From Vombatus ursinus (Eukaryota > Chordata > Mammalia > Diprotodontia > Vombatidae), in the NCBI RefSeq assembly GCF_900497805.2, contig NW_020940358.1, forward strand, positions 24,772,879-24,836,878: a stretch of DNA of 64,000 nucleotides, in the 5' to 3' direction. Made by a program: the position numbers and the translations under genes. The stretch's first letter is position 1; every line of letters begins with the position of its first letter. Below the pieces are notes generated by a model that was not told the DNA's origin, did not search any database, and worked only from the letters and a program-made list of their open reading frames with translations. Positions 13,801 to 28,800 of the stretch are shown in pieces.

Positions 13801-16800
13801 TCCTCTAACACTGCTACCAGTATGGTGGAGGATCTCATCAGTTCATGCCTGAACTACTACAACAGTGCTGGTTTGTCTCCCTACTTTGTCTCTCCCTTCT
13901 CTAGGCCATCTACCACTTAGCTGTCAAAAATTATTTTCCTGGAACCCAAGTCTGATTGTGTCACCCCATGTCCCCTACAATCAATCCAGTGTCAACGTAT
14001 TACCTCCAAGATCATCTATAAAATGCTGTTTGACATTCAAAGACCTTCACAACTGGCTTCCTCTTATTCTTTCCAGTGCCTAGAAAATCTTCCAAACCTC
14101 ATCTCCATCTCCAGCTCTCCCTGGTGTCTTTCAAGTCCCAGCTAAAATTCTACCTTGTTCAGGAAGGTTTTTGTTCCCACAATTACCCTTATTGCTACTG
14201 CCTTTCCTCTGTTATCAACTCTAATTTATCCTGTATATATTTCACTTGTTCATAATTGTTTGCATGTTGTTTCTATTAGACTCTAAGTTCCTTGAGAGCA
14301 AGATACATCTTTTGGGTTTTTTTGGATCCCCAGCACTTAGCAGAGCACATAGCTGGTGCTTTAATAAATGCTTTTTTGGGTAACTATCCATTATAAATCT
14401 GATTTAATGCCTTTTTTAAATTAAGAAGATATTTTCATCTCTTTTTCCCCCAATTAATATGGAAGAACATAAATTCAACAACCTTTAAGATCAGTTCAGT
14501 AAGAATTTAAGGGTTATATTACTCTCATCATAACAGGCTCAGACGGGGAATAACATACACATGCAATTGGGTATAGAAACACAGAAATCTATCTTACCCT
14601 ATAGGAAAGTAGGAAGGGAAGGGGATAAGAGAAGGAAGGGGAGGTAAGAGAAGAAGGGAGAGGTAATATAAGGGAGGGCAGACTGGGGGAGGAGAGTCAG
14701 AAGCAAAACACTTTTGAGGAGGCACAGGGTGAAAGGAGAGAGACAACAGAATAAATGGGGGGGGGTGCTGAATAGGATGGAAGGAAATACAGTTCTCTGG
14801 GTTTTTCCCTTTTGTTCTGATTCTTCCTTCACAATATCACTAATGGGGAAATGTCTAATAGGACTACACATGTATAGCCTATGTCAGATGCATGTCATCT
14901 TGGGGAGGAAGGAGGCGAGGAAGGGAGAGAGAAAAAAATCTGGAACTCAAAATTTTATAAAAGTGAATGCTGAAATGTTGAAAACTATCTTTACATTTAA
15001 ATGGAAAAAAAATACTATTGAGAGGGAAGAATTTAGAGGTTAAAAGATATATTAACAAGAACTTAAAACTCAATGTTATATACTTATAATAGCCAAGTTT
15101 AGCCACAGAAGAGTTGAAAAAACTCATTACCCTCTCTTCAGTATACAGGCAGCTAAATATGGGTATGAAATGTTGTATCTGCTGTCAGATGTAATCAATG
15201 TGCAGGTTGTTTTTACTGAACTATTTTTCCCTCTTTTAAAACTTTGTTATAAAGAAAGATTCACATCAAAATAATCTGGTACTGAATAAGAAACAGAATG
15301 GGTTGATCAGTGGAACAGATTACATATATAACATATGTAAGGAAACAACCATAGTAATCTAGTGTTTGATAAACCCAAAGATCCAACCATTATGAGCAGG
15401 AACTCACTAGTCAACAAAAACTGCTGGGAAAACTGGAAAGTAGTTTGGCAGAAACTAGGCATAGATCAACCTCTCACACCATATGTCAAGTCAAAATGCA
15501 CACATGCTTTAGATGTAAAGGGTGACATAGGCAAATCAAGGGAGTATGGAAAAAAATTACGTCATATTTATAGATAAGGGAAGATTTTATGACCAAACAA
15601 GAGACAGAGAAGATCACAGGAGGTAAAACGGATGGTTTTTATTACATGAAATTTAAAAGTTTTTGCAAAAATAAAACCAATGCAGCCAAAATTGGAAAAA
15701 GGAAACTGAAGGAAGTTTTTTACAGCAAACTTCTCTGATAAAAGCCTCATTTCTCAAATGTATAGGGAACTGAGCCAAATTTATAAAAATAAGAGCCACT
15801 CCCTAATTGATGAAAAGTCAAAAGATATAAACAAGCAGTTCTCATAAGAGGAAATCAAAACTATCAATAATCATGTGAAAAAATACTCTAAATCACTAAT
15901 AATTAGAGAAATGCAAATTAAAACAACTGTGAGGCACCACTTCACACCTATCAGAAATGACAAATGTTGGAGAGGATAAGGGAAAAATAGATATATTTAG
16001 TGAACCATTGGTAGAGTTGTGAACTGGTCTGGAGAACAATTTGGAACTATGCCGGCATAACCTGTGGCCCACCGAAAATGCAGCGGGAAACTTCCTCTAC
16101 ATGCTCATTTTTCATGGGCTGCCTGAAATTCTTTGGTGTGCCTGTGGGCCACAGTTTGTGCAAGCCTATCTCAAGGGCTATAAGACTTTACACATTTTGA
16201 CTCAGCAATATCACTACTAGGTCTGTATATTCCAAAGAGATCAAAAGAAAAAGCAAATGACCTATATGTACAAAAATATTTATAGCAGCTCTTTATGTGG
16301 GTTGGAAAGAAATGGAAATTGAGGGGATGCCCATCAGTAGGGGAATGGCTGAACAGGTTGTAGTATACAATTGTGATAGAATACTTTTGTGCTAAAAGAA
16401 ATGAAGAGGTGGATAGTTTCAGAAAAACCTAGGAAGACTTTTATGAACTGATGGCAAAATGAAGTGAGAACATTATGCACAGTAACAATAATATTATAAT
16501 GACAATCAACTGTGAAAGACTCAGCTACCCTGATCAGTACAATGATCCAAGACAATTCCAAAATACTCATGATGAAAAATGCTATCCACCTCCAGAGAGA
16601 TAACTCATGAAGTGAGTACAGATTGAAGCATAAGTTTTTTTTTTATTTTTCCCTGCCTTTCATTTATTTATTTTGCAGCATGGCTAATATGGAAATATGT
16701 TTTGCATGACTTCACATATATAATGGGTATCATATTGCTTGTTTTCTCAATGGGTGGAGGAAGGACTGGTTGGGGGAGAAAATTTGGAGCTCAAAATAAA

Positions 16801-19800
16801 AAAATGAATGCTAAAAAATAAATTTGAACAAATACTCAAAGAGTTGCTGAGAAGGTGGGGGAGAGGTATATTCCTAAATAAATGCAATTCATATACAGAA
16901 GGCATCAATCTAAAATAGGATAAACAAAGATAAAAGATTACCAGATCCTTCCAAATCCCTCCTTATGTACTCTTCAGAATTATCTTCAAAGGCCTCCTCA
17001 TCAGCAGCTGCAAGTAACAGTTGATATGTGATACATGCAAAATTGAAACAATTTTACAAGTCATCATACTTTGTTGCTAAGTCCTTTAACTTCAGTTTTA
17101 TTTCACAGAAACACCAAATTTGCCTCAACTGAGTAGATGGCAATTTTTGTTCACAACCGAACTGCTGGTATCATCTAAAATGTCGCTAGTATCAAGCTGA
17201 TTGAGATAACAGTTAAACATTGCAGGATCCAGATGACCCAAAGCATGTTTTAGAGGACACTTGCTCCCTCCTACTTTCACAAATTTGCTAACTTACTTAA
17301 CCTACTATACTATATATTAAGCTCCAAGACCAAAGGATACCTCCTTGGTAAGAGTCTGCACAGTAAAAAGCATAACTCAGGCACTCATAATTAAAATCAA
17401 TATGAAGCAGAAACCAAGTAAGGTTGCAATTCTATATTCTGAAAGTATTTGCTCATTTTACTTCACAGAAGATGCAAACAATCCCCATGACACCAGCAAA
17501 CCAAATCAAATCGTATAGCACTCTACCTAAGTTGACAGGTTAAACAAGGCCTGCACAACATGTGGCCCACCAAAGAGGCTGCCCACAAAAAATGTAGAGG
17601 ATGTAAAAGAAAGTAAAGATGTAAAGAGTGCGTTGTTCATGCCCCACTTAACCCAGCTGCCACTAGTCACTATTGTGCACATCATATAACTTGGCAGGCG
17701 GGTTGCCACTGCACACTCTCTCCTGTTTGTCGCGTGACCTGTGACAATAAACTGTCTCTATTCTGAGAGAAGTGATTTCATGATAAATAAAAAATTTAAG
17801 TAATAAGGGTAATTAATTGTTATTAATTGAAATTTTCCTTTTTAAAAAATATGGTTTATTTGCAAAATAGTTTTATCATTAATTATACCTTTATTTGGAA
17901 AATGAGATGCTAAAAACCTATCTGCAGCCCAAAGAAGTTTAGCCTATTTTAATTTTGGCCCCTACCTACTGCCAAGTTGTACAGGTCTGGATTAAACTAT
18001 TCTTATCTTCCCTTAAATCTAACAGCATTATAGAAAAGAATCTTTTTTATCAAGAATTCTAAGGAAAGGTTTCCAGAGAGCTTTAAAAGTTTGAAAACAT
18101 CAGGACCCATTGTGAAAAACTGCTTTTATCTGAAGGGTCTGAGCCTAGGTTCAATAAAGATCAAGGAAGGAAATAACTGAAAAATCATCACTTTTATTCT
18201 CAAACCTAAAAATGTGGACTGAATAAATAAGAGGTACATAAAAAAATTTTAAAAAGCACTGATGACTTCATATGAACCCGTAATCTGGTTATTTTAAAAC
18301 TAAGACCCCATTCATCCAATAAGCTTGTTGCACAAATGACAATAGTTACCTCTAAATTCCATGTTAGGAACAATAACCTTTTCGCAGATACTTGTGAGTG
18401 TATTCTGATCTTCAAAGAGATTCTTATAATGAGGTCTCTCACAAACTGAAGCCAGAAATTGAATTGCATTACTTACCAACTAGAACAAAACATAAAAAGA
18501 GAACACTTAAAAAACATAACTGACCATTGTATTTCTTGAAAAATGAAGTTCTTAACATCTGTTCTGACCATCTACTTACCAAATCATATTTGACTTCTTG
18601 GCCTGTTGTTACTAATAAATTCCAGATTGCCGTGACAAATCGGGGCAGGTATGGCTGGAATTCTTCATCATATTTTTGGGCATAGAGTGCAGCATTATCA
18701 CAAATTTGGGATTTTAACAACTCCAATAAGCCCGCTTCCTCTTCATCCTCACATAAAAGAAAACTGAAAACTCAAATATACTACCATGAATTTAGAAAAC
18801 AAAACCAAAGACTATAGGATCAAGTTCTCTAAATTGCACTATCCAAAGAATTGGTGTAAAATATGAAGATTCATTTGCTCAATCAACCACCTAGGGCAGT
18901 AAGTGATGAAATATTTTCAATTTTACATTTATCTAAAATTACATTGAAGGGATATTGCTGAATTATGCTCTCAGAAGACTCTCTGCCTTAAAGTTTCAAA
19001 TAGAAAATATCTGCAGATTAAAATGAGATAAAATAAGACATTTTACAGAGAACTTGGAAGCTACTGATTCAGCTTTATCAAGTAGCAAGTTGTATTTCTT
19101 ATTTTTTTTTCTTTTTCTTTTTTGCTGAGGCAACTGGGGTTAAGTGACTTGCCCAGGGTCACACAGCAAATTATATTTCTTTAAAATTGGTAATAGGTTG
19201 TTAGTTAAATCACATGGCTTGAATGATTTTCTTTAATGAAATACCTGACTGAATTTGATAAAGAAGTTTCTTCATGCTAATGTGAGAACAGCAGTGAAGT
19301 AAAAGCCAAGTATTTGTCAGGATAGTACGTGATTGGGGAATTCTTTTCTGAACCAAAACCTTCCAACAGCTGGTTCAGTAAGTCCTGTGGAGCTGCCTGA
19401 GAACACAGAGGTGAAATGACTTGTCCAGGGTCAAACAGCTAGTTAAGTGTCAATGGGAAGATTTAAAGCCAGATCTTCCTGACTCCAGGTACAAACCTCT
19501 AAGCACATAACAAGTTGCGTCTATTATAAAACTATCACATAATAACCTCCACCATAAATCAATTAACAAATATTGAGAATCTATTGTACATATTAGTGCA
19601 CTGTGCAAAGTCCCTATGGGGACAGTAAAATTTATAACCCCTTAAACAGCTTACAGTATAATGGGGAGATAATGCATCAACACGAAATGAGAAACTATAC
19701 TACAGTTAAATAACAGAGGATAACAATACGAGACAGCATAGAAGGCAGAATATGATTACCAAATGGGTAATATAGATAATACTGAGGTTCTAGAAGGAGA

Positions 19801-22800
19801 AAACAAAACAAAAAGTTTTTAAAACTCCATAAGTTGTTTGTTTGTTTTTTCCAAATTACAGATCAGAAAATTTAACTTTCAGATCAGACACTTCTTACGT
19901 ATGATATTTTTCTTCTTTCCCAATTTGAAAATAAAATGGTTACTATACTACCAAATATATCAGTTTTTCAAATCAGTTATTTTGTATATTTTAGAATTTC
20001 CACAGTGTGACCAATCAGGGTCACAGGATTTAGAGCCACGAGTGACTTTAGAAATCATCTAAAATCAAAACCCTTTATTTTATCAATAAGGAAACAAAGT
20101 CTCTGAGTAGTAAAACGATTTGTCCAATATCACATCAGTAGTAACACAGTCAAGATTTGAATTCCAGGCCTGACTACATCTCATGAACTTTCTTTAGGCT
20201 GTTAAATCAGAGACGTGATGTTCTTGCCAGTGACAGAAGATCCAATCTATCAACCAACAAGTAGCTATTTATAAAGTACCTACTATGAGTCAAGCTCTGG
20301 GGATACAATGAAAAAAACACTCCCTGCCCTCAAGGTTTGTAACATTCTGCTGGGAGACACAACATGTACATCTATAAATATATACAGCATAAATACAAAG
20401 TAAATTTTTCTTAGTGAGGAGGGATTTGTAAATTTGTGGACTGAAATCAACTAAGATGATGAAAATAAAAGATAAAATTTAAGGTAGAATCAACTGAAAC
20501 ACATTTATATCTGAATTGTCTGAATACTGTCTTATATTGTCTCATTTACACATGAGTATAAAAGTATATTTATGGGAAAGTGAACTCCAGATATACTCCA
20601 TCACCTTTTAAAGCATTTTCAAGTGTTTTATATCAAGCCAGTCTCTTAGAAGAATATCAATAAACAATCATTGAGGAAGGTAAAATAAAAGACAATTAGT
20701 ATGCTTTAGGCAGCTAGGTGGTAGAGGATAGAGTGCTGGGTCTGAAGTCAGGAAGACTTATCTTCCAGAGTTCAAATCTGACCTCAGATAATTACTAGCT
20801 GTGTGAACCTGGGCAAGTCACTTCACCCTGTCTGCCTCAGTTTCCTCATCTGTAAAATGAGCTGGATTAGGAAATGGAAAACCACTCTGGTATCTTTGCC
20901 AAGAAAACCCTAAATGGGGTCACGAAGAGTCAGACACGACTGAAATGACTGAACAATAACAAGAGTCAGACTTATATATAATACTTACATCAGTTTGCAG
21001 CAGCTTATTATCCAAAGTTAAGAGGTTATGGAAATTATTCATCCATGTTTCCATATTATCTTCAAAAAATTCTGGTAGGTCCTAAAAAGTTAATAGATGG
21101 TGGCTGAAGAAATTTCATTAAAGCAAAGCACTGTGCTATTTTTAAGTCCTCTAATTTTTATGTTCCTTAGTTCATACTTAATATATTGAGTCCAAACTCC
21201 TTAGTCTGGCATTCAAGGATCCCTAAGATCTAGTTCTTCCAATCTATTTTTTCTCACACCAAACCCCTGTGAATACTCTATAATCAGGAAACTCGAGTGT
21301 TTACAATTCGCCTTGCCTTTCTAGTGCCATTTTCCACATCTTCTCTGAACCCTCTGGCACCCGAACAAAATTAAACATATTCTGCAGTCTAAGGTCCTGT
21401 AGCACTCCTTACCTATCCATTTATCATTTGTATTAGAGGATTTTGTGTAAACAGCACTCATACAAATTAGAGAGCTACCACTATGTTTTTTTTCTTTTAT
21501 CATTTTCAACATCAAGTATCTTTAATATAAAGTACTTTTCACATGTCGAACATTAATAACAAATGCTGAAATATCTCGAATTAGTGAATTTAACCTGATC
21601 TTCTCAAATACATATTTCAAAAGAGGAAAAGGTACAGTGTCTCATTTTGTACATCAGGGGAAAAAGAGTTGTAGTCTTCCTCTGATGTCTCATTGTGACA
21701 TGGAGAGAAATATTGAGCGCTTAGTTCTTGAAGGCTATGCTCTGGCAGGTCCTACCAAAATGGAAAATAGATCCAAGGACAGACTGTCTAACGACGGCAG
21801 ATGAGACTAATCACTTAAAAGTTAGCTACGGAGTAATAAATATTTTGGTCAGAGCAATTAATTAGGCTATCTACTAAAGCAATCTGACTAGGTGAAAGAA
21901 GCTTTCAGAGATAAAAATTATAAATTTTTGGCATACAGAAACAGTCTTTCTTATACAGAATTCTGTGACTACCGAAATAACTAAATGGAAACGGTAAGGA
22001 GATGCTAAACTTCCTTAATAAAATAAGATCCAAGTATTTTTATAATATAAAACACCATCTGACAATACAGAAAAGTAGTAAGAATTAAGATTATCCTTAC
22101 CTGAAAGTTTAAACTGTAGAACAGTTTTGCAATCAAAATTAAAGAGGAAAAAAGAACTTTCAGAGCAGATGCATCATTTGCATGGGTGCTGCAGAGTTCA
22201 ATAGTAGCCTTACAACAGGAAGAAATTTGGTATGTAATCAGTAAAGAACACACATTCACAGTCACAGATTCACTGCTCCTCAATATAAATAAAAACCTAA
22301 TTTGTATAATGCAGCCAATTGCCAGACTGGATCCGTTCATAGTTCTTAAACTAGCCAAAAACCAATGTAAAAGTGAATGATCTTCTTATAATACATTGGT
22401 TTTTTTTTTATGAATTAACATCTCTTTTCTATAACTATCTTGTAATCAAACAAAAATTAAATTATACCACGAAAATGTTTTTAAATTAAAAAAAAAAAAA
22501 AGCCATGGGGCAGCTAGGTGGTACAGTCGATAGAGCACAAGCCCTGAAGTGAGGAGGACCCGAGTTCAAATCTGGCCTCACACTTGACACTTACTAGCTG
22601 TGTGACCCTGGGTAAGTCACTTAACCCTACTGCCTAGCAAAAAAAAAAAGAAAGAAAGAAAAAAGAAAAAACAAACAAAAAACCCCCAAATACTTTTAGT
22701 CAAAACAAGCTTTCAAGAAAATTCCATAAATTTTATTTTTTAAATTTGAACAAACTAATTTAACTTAAAATTCTCACCCATACCTTGAAAAGGTTTGTCA

Positions 22801-25800
22801 AAGGTAATGCAAAGGCATCCAAAACAAGTTTAATTTCAGTCCATAATTCGTTTGATTTAAATTCATGGCGATATCTAGGAAATAAACAAGTGGCCATTTT
22901 ACTTAAACTGTTTTTATTAAAGAGCTTAAATTCTTTTTTTTAAAATTAATTTATTTTCAGTTTTCAACAATTATTTCCATATGCTTTTGAGTTTTAAATT
23001 TTCTCCCCCTCCCTCCCCACGACAGCACGCAATCCGATATAGGTTGTACATATACATTCCTATTAAATATGTTTTCAAATTAGTGATGTTGTAAGGAAGA
23101 ATTAGGACCAATAGGAGGAACCTTAAGAAAGAGGAAACAAAACAAAACAGAAGAAAAACAGCAAACAGTATGCGTCTATCTGCATTCAAACTCCATAGTT
23201 CATTCCTTGGTTGTGAACAGCATTTTCCACATGAGACTTTTGGAAATGTCTTAGATCCTTGCATTGCTGAGAAGAGCTAAGTCTATCAAAGTTAGTCACT
23301 GCACAACATGGCTGTTACTATGTACAACATTCTCCTGGGTCTGCTCACTTCACTCAGCATCAGTCCATACAAGTCTTTCCAGGTTTTTCTGAAGTCCTCC
23401 TGCTTGCTCATCATTTCTTACAGCACAATAGTATTCCATTACATCCAGATACTACAACTTGTTTAGCCATTCCCCAATTGATGGGAACCCCCTCAATTTC
23501 CAATTCTTTGTCACCACAGAAAGAAGTGCTATGGATATTTTTGTACATGTGGGTCCTTTTCCCATTTTTCTGATCTCTTTGGAACATAGGCCTAGAAGTA
23601 AAGAGCTTAAATTCTTATATATTCACACTGTGATCTTTTTTACTTTTTTTATTAATTTATTTTGATTTATCAACAATCACTTCCATATGCTTTTGAGTTT
23701 AAAATGTTTCTCCCTCTTCCTCCCCACCACCCTCCCCAAGACAGCACACAATCTGATATAGGCTATACATACACATTCCTATTAAACATATTTTCACATT
23801 GTGATCTTTATAGCACTTGACATTAGTGATCAACCCTTCTCCACATTCTCTCAGATATGGATTTCATGACATAATTCCTTCCTACCTATATGACTGTCTC
23901 CTTCACTAGTTCTTTTTCCTAATGCTGTCTTAGGCTATTATTTTTTTCCTTCCCTTTTTTTGGTTTTGCTTTGCTATTATTTTCCACACACAAATATGGC
24001 CTGTTGTACAATAATTACATTACAGGTAATTTAAATACAGGAGACATGGGCAACCCACTTTAACCTCTTTGAGATTGTTTCCTCATCTGTAAACTAAGGT
24101 TGTTGTGAGATTAAACTGAGTTAATGAATATAAAATGTTTTGTATACTTTAAAATACTATATAAAATTAGTTACTATTACAAAATATATTAGTAAACACA
24201 AGTTATTGTACAGTATCACAAATTTGTACATGTATCATTTTAGATTGTAAGCTCCATGAGGGGACAGGTCCTATCCTAATTTCTGTCATTTCCTCAGCAC
24301 TAATATCTTTTTTTGCTTTTGCTTTTTTAAAATTTCATGTTTTCATCATCTCTACTTAGGCATCTGCTAATTTAAGAAGTTATATGCTATGTTTCTATAA
24401 ATATGATGAGAGACAAATTCTTCTCATTCTTCATAAGTCTGACCAGGGTCATTTATGTTAGGATATCACAAAACAAATAATATTTAATTTAGAATGGAAC
24501 TCGTCGAAGAGTGTCTTGCATTTAGTAGGTACTTCAAAAATGGTTTCTAAATGAATCATTCTGAAAATGTTAGCTTGTAAAATGTGGGAGAGATTTTATG
24601 TATTTATAAGAAAACATAAATGATACAGGAGAATTTAGGGAAGGAAATATGTATTCATGGTATGTTAAAACTGAGAAACAGATATATAAACACATGATAA
24701 AAAAACTTTGCTTGCCATAGTAGCTTAGTGTTTGATAAACCCAAAGATTCAAGCTATTAGGACAAGAAACTCACTGTTTGACAAAAATTGTTAGGAAAAC
24801 TGGAAAGCAGTCTAGTAAAAACTAGGTATACATAAAACATTTCCACTACATATATCAAGAAAAGTTCCAAATGGGTACATGATTTAGAAATAAAGGGTGA
24901 CATCATAAACAAATTAGAAAAGCATGGAAAAAATTACCGAATAAAATATAAAACTTTTCGCATGAGCAAAATCAATATAGCTAAAATTAGAAGAGAAGCA
25001 GGACACTGGGAGGGAAAGTATTTGCAGCAGGTTTCTTTGATAAGAGCCACTCCCCAATTAACAAATGATCAAAAGATATTCCATATCAGATTTCAGATTT
25101 CAGAGGAAAAAATTCAAGGTATCAATAGTGATATGCAAAAATGTTCCAAATCACTACTGATTAGATAAATAACAAAACAAATCTAACATACCACCTCATA
25201 ATCATCGGAGTTGATAAAAAAGAAAAATGGCAAATGCTGGTGGGGTGGTGAAAAACAGGTGCAATAATGCACTGCTGGTGGAACTGAGAACTGGTCTAAT
25301 CATTATGGAAAGCAATCTGGAACTACGCCTAAAAACTACTAAACTGTTTACACCTTTTGACCCAGAAATAACACTAGTTGGTCTATACCCCAAAGAGAAA
25401 AAGAGAAAAGGACTATCTACAAAAATATTTATGGCAGCAAATAACTGAAAACTGAGGGGATGCCCATCAATTGGGAGAAAGGCTGAACAAGTTATGGTAT
25501 ATAGATATGACAGAACGCTACTGTACTATAAGAAATGATGAAAGGGATGATTTAAGAGAAATCTGGGAAGACTTGCACAAATTGATGCAAAGTGAAGTGA
25601 ACAGAATCAGGAAAACAATTTAGACAATAACAACAATATTTTAAAAGTCAAAAGACTTTGAAAGGTTTAAGAATTGTAAAAACACAATGATCAACCATAA
25701 TTCCAGAGGACTCACGATGAAACAACCTATCTCCAGAGAGATAAGACTCCAGAGTGCAGACTGGAGGATATGTTTTTGTACACAACCAAAAAGGGAATCT

Positions 25801-28800
25801 GTTGTGCTTGACTGTTTATGTTTGTAACGGGTTGCTTTTCTCACCTTCTCAAGAGGAAAAGTGAGTAAGAGAATGGGAGGAAGAGAATTGGACCTGAAAA
25901 TAAAACTGAATTTAAAACAATTTGCTTGTTTTATTAAAGAGTCGGTAATCATGTTTTAGATATGCCAGTAATCACAAAAATAAAACTGCATTTCAATAAA
26001 CATTTCCTGTGTACCTATCATGCACAAGTACAATAAAGATGTAAGTCTATTTGAAAAGCAAAACTAAATAAGCATCTGGATCCTTTAAAATATTTCAATT
26101 CATGCTTTCTGTATATATACACACACACACACACACAAATCCCATACCTTTTAAATAATGAATGTGCTGTGCGAAGAACCCCATTGATAACGTGGAAGTC
26201 TCCACTCTGGAAACGATTGACCATTTCTGTCAGTAAGTCAGGCCATTTTTGAGGAAAATCCTCTCGGCCAATGATACTGATTGCATCACTTAGCTGGAAA
26301 CAAAAAAGAAATAGTTCAGTTGGGTGAAAGCTTGATAAAACAAGTCTGCAAAGACAATAAAACATTATATGGCCCTCTATTACCTGTTTCTGAATCTGTT
26401 CAGGACTGCTAAGCATCAAGTGCACTATATTAGCTTTAATGGCTATTCGATCTGCTTCACAGATTTTGTTTGGTTCATCTTCAATCTAAAAGTAAAGAAT
26501 GGATAATTAACATTAAATGATCATGTTCTCTTCTAAGTCCTTGGACAAACTATAATTAAATTTTCTCTTCAGGGTGAAGAAGTTTGAATACTCCTTCCTA
26601 TCCATTACCACTCCGGGGTTTACCCTCCACCAGCATCATTCAGTAACCACTCTTCCTTTGAGATCCATACAATCCACACCCACCACCTAATCAGAAACCT
26701 GGTGGCTGGTGTGACTGACCTCCAGGACATTCTGCTTTCTTCAAGTTCCATACCTGGCTCACACTCTTTCCTCTCTCTTCCAACTCCAGCCCTCATAACA
26801 GGGGACTTCCACATACATAAAGAGACTCTCTCAAACATGCTCACACCTCTCACAGTTCATCAACTTACTCACTTCAAATCTCCTCCTCCATCCTATCTTA
26901 GCCACACATAAAGATGCTTATACTCTTGATCTTGCCATCAACCACAAATGTATCATTTCAATGTTCATGAACTCTGAAATTCCCTTTTCTGATGACAATC
27001 TGTTGTCATTCTACCCCTTTCTGCCTTGTAACCCGAAACCCTGTTCTTCATCTTCACCATAACCTCCAATCCCTGAATCCCTCAGTTCTTTCCCATGCCA
27101 ACACCTTTCCATTCATTAGCTATACTCTCCTTCCTTCCTCATCCTGATTCCTTGGTAAACAAGTTTAATTCCATACTGCCACTTTCTTGAGTCCCTGATC
27201 TCCTTATCATATTGTCATTCTTGCCCCATCAATCTTCACCCTGGGATCAGATCACTCCCACTATCTGCTGCCTTTGCTCCTACACATTTATGGGTAAATG
27301 AAGCTACAAAACCATGCAGATTGGATCCACTACAATTTATGTTACATAACCTCAACAGGGCGCTTATTACAGCAAGGTATTTCTTTTATACTTCCCTAAG
27401 TAACTCACAATCCCATTTATCAAATTTTTTCATCCCTTCCAAGGCTGTCCCTCGCCCCATTGTCTCGGCTAAGAACCTTGCCTCATATTTTAATGGAAAA
27501 AAAATTTGAAGACATTTGCCTGAGCTCACTCTTCTCCCCTCCTCCTCATATCTCTTTTACCCCTCTCTCACAGAATCAAGCAGCCTTTTTACTTGCTCTA
27601 CAAGCACAAGTTATCTCATTCCTTCCCATCTCTTGTTCTGCAGATTGCCCCCTCCATTATCTCCAACCCCTCACTTGTCTTCAATGTCTCCTTGTCTACT
27701 GCTGCTTCCCTATGGCCTACAAAAACACCCATGTGTCCCCTAACTTGATTCATTACCTCTCCTCCCTATTATGGTTAAATACCTCACTTGAGAAGGCCAT
27801 CTACAACAGGTATCTCTACTTCCTCTCCCTCCTCAACTCTCTAGTCTGGCTTCTGACCTCACCATTCAACTGAAGCTGTGCTCTCCAAAGTTATGACTCA
27901 TCTTTTAATTGCAAAATCTAATGGCCTTTTCTCAATCCTCATCCTTCCTGGCATTTCTGCAGCTTTTGGTACTATCAATCACCCTTATCTCACTGATAAT
28001 CTACTTCAAGGTTTTGGTGACACTAATCTCTACTGGTTTTCCTACCTGTCTGACTCCCTTTCAGTTTCCTTTGCTAGATATTCATCCAGGCCATGCCCAC
28101 TAAAGGTGGGTGCCCCACAAGGCTCTGTTCTGTCCTTCTCCCTCTAAACTATTTTACTTGGTGATCTCACTGTGCTCATGGTTCTCAGATCCACTTATCT
28201 TAGCAACAAACTCATTCCTGACATTTCATATTTCCATTCATCTCAAAATGAATGTCCTATAGTCATCTTAAATTCAACATGTACAAAAGTGAACTTGTGG
28301 TTTTCTTCCACAAGTCTTCTCCACTCTGAACTTCCCTATTACTGTTCAGGGCACCATCGCTCTCCCAGTCACTTGGACTCACAACCTAGATGTTTCTTCT
28401 CCACTCTTTATTCTCTTTCAACCCCTATATCCAAATCTGTTGCCAAGTTCTCTCATTTCTACCTTCATAACATCTCTCCTATATAATCTCTTCTCCCCTC
28501 TGACACTGTTACCACCCTGTTGGAGGATCTTATCAGCTCATGCCTAGACTATTATAATAGAGTAATTGTTGGTCTCTCTACCATGTCTCACCTCAATGCA
28601 TTTTATCCTCCACTTGGCTGTAAAATATTCCTAAAGCATACTTTTAACCATTTCACTCAATTCAATAAACTCTGGTGGCTCCCTATCACCTCCAGGATCA
28701 ATTATAACATCCTTTATTGGACACTCAAAAGACTTTCACCTGCCCCTTTCATACCTTCAGTTTTCTTATACTTTACTTACTCCTACATACTCTGTGATCT

